49,360 nt of DNA. Origin: Methanofollis sp. Its GTDB lineage: Archaea; Halobacteriota; Methanomicrobia; Methanomicrobiales; Methanofollaceae. Positions 8,472 to 16,494 of the stretch are shown one piece after another (within the stretch, counting starts at the first letter, position 1; each line of letters opens with the position of its first letter). The notes under the pieces are model-generated. The model worked only from the letters and a program-made list of their open reading frames with translations. It had not been told where the DNA came from and ran no database searches. The stretch is taken from the NCBI RefSeq assembly GCF_028702905.1, contig NZ_JAQVNX010000004.1:1-49360 (forward strand), read 5' to 3'. A program made the translations under genes and the position numbers.

Positions 8472-10157
8472 ATGGCGATGGCGAACCGACAGGTGGCCGC
8501 GGTGCTCGAAGAGATCGGCCAACTGCTGGATATCCACGGCGAGAACCCGTACAAAGTCAGGGCCTATGCCAGGGCCGCCGAACTCATCGGCATGCTCGAC
8601 CGCCCTGTGGCGGCGATGGACAGGGAGGAACTGGAGACGATCCCCGGCATCGGGAAGGCCCTCGCCGAAAAGATCCGGGCGATCGCCGCGACCGGCACCT
8701 GCCCTGAGAGGGACCGCCTCCTTGCAGCGACGCCGGCCGGCCTCACCGCCCTCCTCACTCTCCATGGCGTCGGCCCAAAGACGGTCGGCCGCCTCTGGAG
8801 GGACCTCGGCATCGAGGGGATCGACGACCTGGAGGCGGCGGCACGGAACCGCCGGCTCAGGGCACTGAAGGGTTTCGGGCAGAAGAAGGAACAGGAGATC
8901 CTGCGAGCAGTCGAGGAGGCCAGGAAGGGCGCGGAAAGGATGACCGTCGCCGAGGCCAGTGCAATCGCCGCCGCGATCCTCGCCGTCCTCCCCGGCGAGG
9001 CGCGTGTTGCCGGGAGCCTGCGCCGCGGCCGATCCACGATCGGCGACATCGACATCGTCACCACCGCACCCCCCGGCCACGCGAACCTGGCTCTGCGGGC
9101 TCTCGCGGAGAGTGTCGTCGAGGAAGGGGAGAAAAAGACCTCCCTGCGGATGCGGGGGAGGCAGGCCGACATCAGGTACGCCCGCACCGGCGAGGAGGGG
9201 GCGATGCTCCTCTACCTCACCGGTTCGAAGGCCTTCAACATCCGCCTCCGCGAGATCGCCCGGACACAGGGGATGCGTCTGAACGAGTACGGCCTGACAG
9301 ACATGGCGACAGGGCGGCTATCTGTCTACCGGACAGAGGAAGAGGTCTTTGCGGCCCTCGGCATGGCGGCCGTGCCGCCGGAACTGCGGGAGGACCGCGG
9401 CGAGGTCGAGTGCGCCCTCCGCGGCGCCCTCCCCTCCCTCGTCGACGAGGCCGATATCAGGGGCGACCTCCATGTCCACTCAGACTGGAGCGACGGGACC
9501 ATGAGCCTCGACGAGGTCGCCGCCGCGGGCGAGGAAAGAGGATACGGGCATGTCCTGGTCACCGACCACTCGGCAAGCCTCGGGGTTGCGCACGGCCTCA
9601 ATGCCGAACGCCTGCAGAAACAGCAGGATGCGATCAGGAGGGTGAACCACACCGCCGCCTGCATCCTCCTCTCGGGCGTCGAGGTGGACATCCTCGCCGA
9701 CGGGAGGCTTGCCCTGCCGGCGGCCGTCCTCGACGACTGCGACCTTGTCGTCGCCTCGGTCCACTCGGCCTTCAGACAGGACGCCGACACCCTGACCCGC
9801 CGGGTGATCGCGGCGATGGAACACGAGCAGGTGGACATCATCGGTCACCCGACCGCACGGCTCCTCGGGAGGCGGCCGGCCATGGCGATCGACATGGCAC
9901 GGGTGATCGATGCGGCGGCGACGACAGGGACCGCCCTTGAGATCAATGCCTCGCCGGCGCGCATGGATATCGATGATATTTATATCAGGCAGGCAAAAAA
10001 GAAAGGCGTGAAACTGGCAATCGGGACAGATGCGCATTCTGCCGGTGAACTCGGCCACATGCACTACGGCGTCGCCCTCGCACGCCGGGGCTGGTGCGGT
10101 GCCGGAGACGTCCTCAATACCCGGCGGCCTGCCGATCTACCGGGGCGGTGCCGGTGA
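8472..10157 (+). CDS. polX: DNA polymerase/3'-5' exonuclease PolX
   Basis: A 561-residue family X polymerase for gap-filling repair. Order of domains: helix-hairpin-helix region (8 kDa-like, about 1-90, TIPGIGKALAEKI), fingers and palm with GSLRR (181-185) and the metal-binding GDIDIV (D192, D194), NEYGL (271-275), then a PHP phosphoesterase domain beginning DLHVHSDWSDG (332-342) with ITDHS-like histidines after it. The start is set at ATG 8472 because the upstream in-frame ATG (8403) precedes the TATA box and the added residues match nothing. The last codon overlaps the GTG of the next gene (GTGA). The intact PHP histidines suggest an active exonuclease. Confidence 0.93.
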   Translation: MAMANRQVAAVLEEIGQLLDIHGENPYKVRAYARAAELIGMLDRPVAAMDREELETIPGIGKALAEKIRAIAATGTCPERDRLLAATPAGLTALLTLHGVGPKTVGRLWRDLGIEGIDDLEAAARNRRLRALKGFGQKKEQEILRAVEEARKGAERMTVAEASAIAAAILAVLPGEARVAGSLRRGRSTIGDIDIVTTAPPGHANLALRALAESVVEEGEKKTSLRMRGRQADIRYARTGEEGAMLLYLTGSKAFNIRLREIARTQGMRLNEYGLTDMATGRLSVYRTEEEVFAALGMAAVPPELREDRGEVECALRGALPSLVDEADIRGDLHVHSDWSDGTMSLDEVAAAGEERGYGHVLVTDHSASLGVAHGLNAERLQKQQDAIRRVNHTAACILLSGVEVDILADGRLALPAAVLDDCDLVVASVHSAFRQDADTLTRRVIAAMEHEQVDIIGHPTARLLGRRPAMAIDMARVIDAAATTGTALEINASPARMDIDDIYIRQAKKKGVKLAIGTDAHSAGELGHMHYGVALARRGWCGAGDVLNTRRPADLPGRCR

Positions 10158-10744
10158 TCAGGTGGCTGTACGAGCAGATCCTTCGCCGCGACCTCGAAAA
10201 ACTCCCCGGCCAGGTATGTTTCATGATCACCGGAGAGGACATGGTCGAGGCCCCGGAGAAGGTCTTCGAGGTGAGCGAGTGGTGCCGTGAGATCGGGCTT
10301 GGCGGCGCCACCTTCCATATCTCGACACAAGACCCCTCCGAGATTGTGCCCTATCTCCCGGCCCTCAGGAAGGTCGCGACGATCGCCTGCCTCCGCCTCC
10401 ATGTGGGCGACCAGATCGAGACGAGTGGAGAGGGGATGTGCGTGACCGTCGCGGCGGGCAAGAGCGGGCGCGAGGAGATCGCCGAATGCATCAGGAAGAT
10501 AGCGGAAGAGGGCACCCCGCCGGAGGCGATCGACGAGGAAACGATCGAGCGCCACCTCACCTATCACTGCGCCCCCGACCTCGTGATCAAGACCGGCGGC
10601 AGTCACCTTACCGACTTTCTCATCTGGCAGTCGGTCTACTCGGAATTTTTCTTCTCAGACGTGAACTGGAAATGGTTCAGGAAAATCGATTTTCTCAGGG
10701 CTCTGAGAGACTTCCAGGCACGGGCCAGACGCTACGGCACCTGA
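10154..10744 (+). CDS. Short cis-prenyltransferase-like protein, catalytic residues missing
   Basis: A 196-residue relative of undecaprenyl diphosphate synthase. The C-terminal half aligns well with the family: KTGGSHLTDFLIWQS, YSEFFFSD and WKWFRKIDFLRALRDFQ. The N-terminal active-site loop, D-G-N-R-R in catalytic members, is replaced by TGEDMVE, so it should not bind the allylic diphosphate in the normal way. The start is taken at GTG 10154, which overlaps the polX stop (GTGA). The 60 bases read in this frame before it lie inside polX. It faces an intact uppS across a one-base gap. This parallels inactive/active partners in heteromeric enzymes (eukaryotic Nus1/NgBR with DHDDS; a heteromeric enzyme is reported from Methanosarcina). 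Partnership here is inference. Confidence 0.8.
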   Translation: MIRWLYEQILRRDLEKLPGQVCFMITGEDMVEAPEKVFEVSEWCREIGLGGATFHISTQDPSEIVPYLPALRKVATIACLRLHVGDQIETSGEGMCVTVAAGKSGREEIAECIRKIAEEGTPPEAIDEETIERHLTYHCAPDLVIKTGGSHLTDFLIWQSVYSEFFFSDVNWKWFRKIDFLRALRDFQARARRYGT

Positions 10745-10745
10745 C

Positions 10746-11510
10746 CTACCGGGAACCCCGCATCCTCTGGTCGTACACCCTGATCGCACGCAAAAGGTCG
10801 ATCTTTCTGAAGACAGGCCAGTATGGTGCGCAAAAATAGACCGCACACTCGTTGCCGTTTGCCATCCAGGGGAGAAAGTTCGAGGTCCGGCGTTCATTCC
10901 CTGTCCTGAGGATGAGGTCGACGGGAGGGAGATGGATGCCGTCATAAAGGTTGCCCTCCACGGTCTGCGGGGTGATCTCGTCAGGGGAGATGCACCCGTC
11001 CTGCACACCGGCGGCGATCTTCCTCGCGGCATGGACGATCTCGTTCCTGCCGCCATAGGCGAGGGCGATATTCAGGTAGTACCGGCTGTAGTTCCTCGTC
11101 GCCTCTTCCGCAGCCTCGATAGTCTGGAGGAGGTCGGGCGGGAGCATCGAGCGGTCGCCAATCATCTGGACCCGGATCTGGTTTGTGTGGACGCGCTCGT
11201 CGGTTTTCAGGGAGGCGAACTTCTCCTTGAAGAGGGAAAAGAGATACTCCACCTCGGCGCGGTCGCGGTTGAAGTTCTCGGTCGAGAAGGAGTACAGGGT
11301 GATCGTCCGGACACCGATCTCCCGCGCCCATTCGAGCACCTTCTCGGTCACCCCGGCGCCCGCGCGATGGCCTTCGATGGTGTCCAGGCCGAGAAGCCTT
11401 GCGTACCTCCGGTTGCCGTCCTGGATGATGGCGATATGACCGGGGATCTGGACGCACTGCCACTGGAGATAGCGCTCGTACAGGGGTTCGACCCTCTCCC
11501 TCAGGCTCAG
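10746..11510 (-). CDS. uppS: cis-Prenyltransferase (UppS type), probable CTG start
   Basis: The catalytic cis-prenyltransferase that adds isoprene units in Z configuration to make the long polyprenyl diphosphate carrier for surface glycans. Active-site DGNRR at residues 31-35, FSTENF at about 75-80, and the IPP-binding RTGNERRTSNFLPW at about 202. Starting at CTG 11510 gives 254 residues, the usual family size. No ATG, GTG or TTG occurs in frame between a lone ATG at 11606 (deep in the upstream gene) and the catalytic domain. The CTG overlaps the upstream TGA in a CTGA junction and has GGAGGTGA seven bases before it, a perfect match to the 16S tail seen in this window. Confidence 0.9.
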   Translation of the reverse strand: MSLRERVEPLYERYLQWQCVQIPGHIAIIQDGNRRYARLLGLDTIEGHRAGAGVTEKVLEWAREIGVRTITLYSFSTENFNRDRAEVEYLFSLFKEKFASLKTDERVHTNQIRVQMIGDRSMLPPDLLQTIEAAEEATRNYSRYYLNIALAYGGRNEIVHAARKIAAGVQDGCISPDEITPQTVEGNLYDGIHLPPVDLILRTGNERRTSNFLPWMANGNECAVYFCAPYWPVFRKIDLLRAIRVYDQRMRGSR

Positions 11511-12508
11511 AGTGGCGTCACCTCCAGGATGATACCGCCATTCGGGTAGCGCTCCACGATCTCCTTCTTGCCGGGGAGGCGTTCCCTGAGTTCGGCAAGC
11601 ACCCACCAGGCCATTTCCACATGGGTACCGGAGACTTCGAGATCATAAATATCTTCCTTGAGGGCCTGCGGGATCTCCCCGCCCTCGATTTCCAGAACGC
11701 CATAGACGATCGTGCCGTCGTCGGTGATCTCGTCGAAGGGCCTGGCCGTGTTCTCCGCGATCCTCTTCAGCCTTTCCCGCAACTGGACCGAGTCCTTGAA
11801 GGCCGACGAGCAGAAGTGGACCTTCTCGTCGCCGAGGAGAGGGGCGGCCCATGCCACCGCACCGCCGACGGCATTGTGGAGGCCGTCCTCCAGGTCGAGG
11901 TTCCGCTCGCGCATGGCATCGGCGTTCGTCTCGCTCCACTCCAGTTCATTGATATTGAGGAAGTCGAGTTCAGGCAGGATCGCTGCGAGGGCTTCGAGGC
12001 CAGGGAGGGACGGGACCTCGATCCCGATGGAAAAGCCGAGGTCACGGGCGGTCCGCACCGAGGCGGCGTACGGGCTTTTCAGGATCCCGGCCCAGGCCTC
12101 CTGCGGCGGGTGGAGGCGGACCTCGTCCACAAGCCCGCAGAGGGGTTCGAGCTGCGCTTTTTTGGGGGCGATACCAGTATAGAGGTGGATATGGTGGTCG
12201 GGCCCGAAGTGCTCCTTGAGGAGACGACAGTACCTGACGACGTCGTCGAGGACCAGGAAGGGTTCGCCGCCGGTGACGCCGGTACCGAGCGCGCTCATCA
12301 TCTCGGCCTCTTCGATGATGTCGTCGAGGCGCCCGACCAAACGGTCGTTCGCATAGACGACATCCAGATTCCGGCGCGTGTCTGAGAGGGGGCAGTACCA
12401 GCAGTTCCTGCCGCACCGCCCGGTCACGAAAAGGACCATCTTGGCCCCTTCATAGCAGAGGACGCAGCCGTCGGCAAGACGTGGCATCCGGTCGTCAGGT
12501 TCGATCAT
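11507..12508 (-). CDS. Radical SAM protein
   Basis: A 333-residue radical SAM enzyme with the CX3CX2C cluster at C32, C36 and C39 (CGRNCWYC) and the GGEP-type SAM-binding motif TGGEPFLV at about 99-106. Two more cysteines (C15, C18) precede the cluster. The remainder is a partial TIM barrel with HLYTGIAP and EVRLHPP strands. Archaeal members of this arCOG-like group are usually annotated only as radical SAM proteins, and I cannot name a substrate. The end overlaps the probable CTG start of uppS, so it may be translated together with the prenyltransferase, but a lipid role is not shown. A TATA-like CATATATG lies at about 12538-12545, some 30 bases before the start. Confidence 0.85.
   Translation of the reverse strand: MIEPDDRMPRLADGCVLCYEGAKMVLFVTGRCGRNCWYCPLSDTRRNLDVVYANDRLVGRLDDIIEEAEMMSALGTGVTGGEPFLVLDDVVRYCRLLKEHFGPDHHIHLYTGIAPKKAQLEPLCGLVDEVRLHPPQEAWAGILKSPYAASVRTARDLGFSIGIEVPSLPGLEALAAILPELDFLNINELEWSETNADAMRERNLDLEDGLHNAVGGAVAWAAPLLGDEKVHFCSSAFKDSVQLRERLKRIAENTARPFDEITDDGTIVYGVLEIEGGEIPQALKEDIYDLEVSGTHVEMAWWVLAELRERLPGKKEIVERYPNGGIILEVTPL
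11518..11525 (-). promoter_or_regulatory. Strong Shine-Dalgarno deciding the uppS start
   Basis: On the minus strand this reads GGAGGTGA, complementary over eight bases to the 16S 3' end at 49237-49248, and lies seven bases before the CTG at 11510. Confidence 0.75.
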
Positions 12509-12599
12509 ATCAATAGTCTCCAGAGATCAGATGGAGCATATATGTGACCGCGTGCAATCTTAACGCTATCCCACGAGGTAGGTGCACTGTTCTGAAAGG

Positions 12600-12608
12600 C
12601 ATATATAC
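12600..12608 (+). promoter_or_regulatory. TATA box of the first pilin-like gene
   Basis: CATATATAC, centred about 27 bases before ATG 12631. The message is predicted to be leaderless or nearly so. Confidence 0.6.
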
Positions 12609-12630
12609 TCTCTCCGGAAAAACGCGATCC

Positions 12631-13536
12631 ATGCATTCCCCCCAGGACGAGGACGCCCTCTCGGAGGTCGTCGGCTTTGTGCTCCTTCTCGGCGTCCTCG
12701 TGCTTGCGCTCTCGGTTTACCAGCTCTATGCGGTGCCGGCAGAGGGGCGGGAGAACGAGATCACGCATATGAACATGGTGAAGGACAGGTTCACCGACTA
12801 CAAGATCGCACTCGACTCCCTCTGGATAAATAAACAGACCGGTGTCACCCTCTCGACGGCCTTCGACCTCGGGACCGGCGCGGCGGCGACGGAAGGAGGG
12901 GCGTTCTCCTTTCCCATCCTCACTCCAGTGGGGTCGTCGGGTGCGGTTGAGGTCAGGTCTGACGCAGGGACTGTCACGATCGCCACCAGTGACAAACCCG
13001 ACGGCGTGAAGATCCCCCTCGGCCTGGTACAGTACGTCTCGGGGAATAACTACTGGATCGACCAGACCTGGACCTACCAGATGGGCGCGGTATTTCTGAC
13101 GCAGGACGGGGGAACGACCGTCCGGGTGGCCCCCCCCCTCTCGATCTACAACATCAAGAATACCTCGGCCTCCGTGACGTTCGCCCCGGTGAACATCACC
13201 GGTTCGGCCCTCCTTGCCGGGTCGGGGCCTGTGCGGATCGAATCGCGGCTGCGAGACATGCCGTCGTACGGCCTTGACGGGGTATACGAGTATGTGACGA
13301 TCGCAATTGAGACCGGGGATGCCGGGAAGGCACAGGCCCTTAAGCACGTCTTCCGTGAGGCGGCCAGAAACAGCGGCGTCCCTGCGACGTGGTACACAGT
13401 CAGCACCGACGCCGGAGGCACTGTGTCTATCCAGGTCGACGGCCCGGAATCCGACACGACCCCAGACGTCGCTCTCCGCGTCCCGACGGCGGATTATGCA
13501 GTGACGATCTTTAATGCAGCGTCCCTGATCGAATGA
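12631..13536 (+). CDS. Pilin-like exported protein 1
   Basis: A 301-residue exported protein with a type IV pilin-like N-terminus: charged head MHSPQDEDALSEVVG, then a hydrophobic helix GFVLLLGVLVLALSVYQLY at about 15-33. The rest is beta-rich, with many Thr, Ser and Gly residues, and resembles the large uncharacterised archaeal secreted proteins with DUF7289-type architecture. The start at 12631 is chosen because the earlier ATG (12544) lies before the TATA box. Nine bases separate its stop from the next pilin-like gene. Processing by archaeal prepilin peptidase and assembly into a filament are inferred only. Confidence 0.75.
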   Translation: MHSPQDEDALSEVVGFVLLLGVLVLALSVYQLYAVPAEGRENEITHMNMVKDRFTDYKIALDSLWINKQTGVTLSTAFDLGTGAAATEGGAFSFPILTPVGSSGAVEVRSDAGTVTIATSDKPDGVKIPLGLVQYVSGNNYWIDQTWTYQMGAVFLTQDGGTTVRVAPPLSIYNIKNTSASVTFAPVNITGSALLAGSGPVRIESRLRDMPSYGLDGVYEYVTIAIETGDAGKAQALKHVFREAARNSGVPATWYTVSTDAGGTVSIQVDGPESDTTPDVALRVPTADYAVTIFNAASLIE

Positions 13537-13545
13537 GGCACGAAG

Positions 13546-14640
13546 ATGACAGACCTGCAAAACCAGAACGAGGACGGCGTCTCTGAGGTCATCGGGAGCG
13601 TCCTTCTGATCGCTCTCGTGGTGCTCGCGGTGGCAGTCGTGGCGGCGACACTCTTCTCCCAGCCCCATGGTGCAGAGGTGCCGCACGCAAGCATCGTCGC
13701 GGGACATTCCAACAACAGTTCTTTTGTCCTCTTTCACGAAGGAGGCGACCCCCTCACCAGAGGGAAGTACCGGATCTATGTTGATACCGGCACCGGACTT
13801 GAGGACCGGACTGCCGCGTTCACCCTCACCGGGAGTGACGAACTCTGGTCGATCGGCGAGGTTCTCACGTACACTGGCCCCGGCACCCCTGAGAGGGTCA
13901 TCGTCTTGGCCGTCGATACCGGGGGTGGGGAGGTCGTCATTGCAGAACCCTCCTACCAGAGAGAGACGGCGGACACAGGGGGGCAGGTGGACGCAGGGGG
14001 GTCGGGCGTGGTACCGACAGTGACACAGACAACAATACCGACCGCGACGCCGACGACAATCCCAACCACGATACCGACCACACTACCGACGACGCCGCAC
14101 CCTGCAACAGGCCACGACATCACCCTGATCACAGAGAACCCGAAGGGCGGGGTAATCAAGGGCGGAGGTTCCTTTGCATTCAGGGTCACCGGCCTGTGGT
14201 CCTCCATCCAGGTCGGCGAAACGTACCGGGCCCTTTCCCCCGGCGATCAGGTCAAAATCACGTCCATACGCGACCAGAAAGGTCGCATCTTTATCGGCGC
14301 AACATCGATCACTTCCTTTGAGTTCCCTGACGTCAGGGTCAGGGTCAATGACGAGTTGCTCGGAGAGGGTGCGATCGACTTCAACAAGATCTGGATCACC
14401 CAGTACGATAGCCTGGCCTCCACCCTCGTCCTCTCGGTCGAGCCGAAGAATAAATGGACATACTTCGTAGTCGACGACGATATCGTCATCGGTGGCTGGA
14501 AGGACAGTAGAGAGATCGTCCTCACGCATCTCATACCCGACTCATTTGGTGCGATGAACCTCGACCTCATCGGCATCAGCCATACCGACAAATCCGTTTT
14601 CTATAATGGCGGGGCGGAGGAGTACACCCCCCCTCTCTGA
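13546..14640 (+). CDS. Type IV pilin-type protein 2 with Thr/Pro linker
   Basis: A 364-residue protein with a clear archaeal pilin N-terminus (PF07790 type): QNEDGVSEVIGSVLLIALVVL then more hydrophobic residues to about 38. Next comes a beta domain carrying HEGGDPLTRGKY (about 66-77), a Thr/Pro-rich linker (about 160-185, repeats of TTIPT) and a C-terminal beta domain (about 190-364) of unknown family. The H-x-G-G-D-P-L motif recurs in the next gene, which shows that the two are related in their first domain. The linker is a likely site of glycosylation. Probably co-transcribed with its neighbours. Confidence 0.85.
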   Translation: MTDLQNQNEDGVSEVIGSVLLIALVVLAVAVVAATLFSQPHGAEVPHASIVAGHSNNSSFVLFHEGGDPLTRGKYRIYVDTGTGLEDRTAAFTLTGSDELWSIGEVLTYTGPGTPERVIVLAVDTGGGEVVIAEPSYQRETADTGGQVDAGGSGVVPTVTQTTIPTATPTTIPTTIPTTLPTTPHPATGHDITLITENPKGGVIKGGGSFAFRVTGLWSSIQVGETYRALSPGDQVKITSIRDQKGRIFIGATSITSFEFPDVRVRVNDELLGEGAIDFNKIWITQYDSLASTLVLSVEPKNKWTYFVVDDDIVIGGWKDSREIVLTHLIPDSFGAMNLDLIGISHTDKSVFYNGGAEEYTPPL

Positions 14641-14705
14641 CCCCAGGCAGGAGCATGGATCCAGTGACGAATTTTAACAGAGCCCCTGAAAACGAGGGAA
14701 AACCG

Positions 14706-16304
14706 ATGCAGAAAGACACCGCCGCCAGCGAACTGATCGCCATCGTCGCCCTCATCGCCGTCTTCGTGACAGCGGCGGCGGGTGTCGGGGTCATGCTCCT
14801 TTCAAACCCACCGGGCGACAAGGCCCCCGCGATGCTTGCGCACGTGGAGCCCGAAGGCGAGGATCTTTATCTCTACCACGACGGCGGCGACCCCCTCGAA
14901 AGAGGGCATTTCACCGTCCTCGTCAACGGCATCCCTTTGTCAGGCAACACCATTCTTATCAACGCGTCGGGCGATCTGTCTCATGACTGGACGACATGGG
15001 GAACCGGACAGGCCCTCATTCTTCCAGGCGTATCTCCAGCCGCAGAGATCATGATCGTCGCCGATGGCGTCGGCCGGACCGGTTCCGAATGGCTCCTCTA
15101 CGAAAACGGCACGGCCGCCAGGCCGACAGTGACGACGACACCGGTGCCGCCGACCACCGAACCGACAGCCGTACCAACGACAGAACCCACGCCTACGCCC
15201 CTGGCCGCCGACTTCACCGCCGAACCGACGACAGGCATCGCACCCCTCGCCGTGCACTTCACCGACCACTCCACCGGTGGCCCAACATCGTGGGCCTGGG
15301 ACTTCGGCGACGGTGAGACATCGACAGAGCAGCACCCGGCACACACCTACACAGCCCCGGGCACCTACACAGTCAGCCTGACCGTGACGAATTCCGGCGG
15401 GTCCGACACCAGGACAAAGACGGATTACATCACCGTCAATGAGTCCTTTATCAATTTCATCATCGACAATAATGTCTTCGTCTATGGCAACGTCCTCAGT
15501 TTCAGCGGAAATAATGTCAATGGTCCAGGGGCAACTGTTGTTATTACAGGAGGGCTGGATACAGGGGACATCAATCAGGGCGCCTCCATTGCGGTGTCAA
15601 ACATCTACATCGATGGCGACGTTACCCTGGACGGAGGGAGTACCAGCCTTGGATCGACAACAGAACCAGGAAATATCTCCATCAACGGAGACTTCACGTT
15701 AAGAAGCGGGAGCAGAAATATCTACGGCGACGTGTACGTTGACGGCGATTTCTTCCTCAAAGACGCCAGAATACACGGGAATGTGTACGTCGATGGAGAC
15801 CTTACACTGGATTGGACACCATGGATTGCGAATGATGCCCGCATTTATTACACAGGCACACTGTCGCATCCCCCCACCATGAGCCCGGCCATACTCGTGA
15901 AATGCATCCATCAGACAACAGTGCCAGAACTCGATATGCCGGATCAGGAGATACCAACCACAAAACCCACGGACTGGTATGCGGCAAGAGGGTATGTCTC
16001 AGGCGGGGCCCTGACGAGCAATATGAAGATCTATGCCGACAGGTACTCATCCACATCCTGGAGTGACACGGTGACGAACGTCATCATCATTGCACAAACC
16101 GGAGATATTACCATAACAGGAAAGGGAGGCAGTGGCGTTACCGGCATCTTCTTCGCACCCAACGGGAAGGTAACCTTTGAAGGTGCATCCCTGGAGGGCG
16201 TCGTCATTGCCCGCGACGGGTTCTTCGTGAAGAGCGGAGGAACGACAGTCACCTTCAAGAATATCGAGGAATACATCAGCAATCCGGATGATTATCCATT
16301 CTAA
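14706..16304 (+). CDS. Pilin-type protein 3 with PKD domain and beta-helix repeats
   Basis: A 532-residue exported protein. Order: pilin-like N-terminus (MQKDTAASELIAIVALIAVF and more, membrane helix about 9-33), a beta domain with HDGGDPLERGHF shared with the gene before it, a Thr/Pro linker (about 140-170), a PKD domain (about 172-250; SWAWDFGDGETSTEQHPAHTY), then repeats around YIDGDVTL, INGDFTL, VYVDGDFFL and VYVDGDLTL that predict a parallel beta-helix like polymer-forming proteins. An earlier in-frame ATG at 14655 would add 17 residues; 14706 is preferred because it puts the charged head directly before the helix. It seems to be a surface adhesin on a pilin-like anchor. Confidence 0.82.
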   Translation: MQKDTAASELIAIVALIAVFVTAAAGVGVMLLSNPPGDKAPAMLAHVEPEGEDLYLYHDGGDPLERGHFTVLVNGIPLSGNTILINASGDLSHDWTTWGTGQALILPGVSPAAEIMIVADGVGRTGSEWLLYENGTAARPTVTTTPVPPTTEPTAVPTTEPTPTPLAADFTAEPTTGIAPLAVHFTDHSTGGPTSWAWDFGDGETSTEQHPAHTYTAPGTYTVSLTVTNSGGSDTRTKTDYITVNESFINFIIDNNVFVYGNVLSFSGNNVNGPGATVVITGGLDTGDINQGASIAVSNIYIDGDVTLDGGSTSLGSTTEPGNISINGDFTLRSGSRNIYGDVYVDGDFFLKDARIHGNVYVDGDLTLDWTPWIANDARIYYTGTLSHPPTMSPAILVKCIHQTTVPELDMPDQEIPTTKPTDWYAARGYVSGGALTSNMKIYADRYSSTSWSDTVTNVIIIAQTGDITITGKGGSGVTGIFFAPNGKVTFEGASLEGVVIARDGFFVKSGGTTVTFKNIEEYISNPDDYPF

Positions 16305-16494
16305 TCAGATGGAGATCACCGGACCACAATCTGATGTACACGAGTGGACAGTGCACAAACTACCCCCACCTGAGACCGGAGTCATCATGCTCCAACGGTC
16401 ATACCACCAGATATGGCCTCTCAAGAGAGGACATTCTATCGTACGGGAGGAAAGGAGAGAGCGGGGGTTAAACTAACGATCCCCGCACCTATTT

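Noticed and set aside
12505..13737. A 410-codon minus-strand frame opposite the pilin-like genes
   Set aside because: Antisense to two genes with pilin-type N-termini, and its residue composition is that of a shadow frame.
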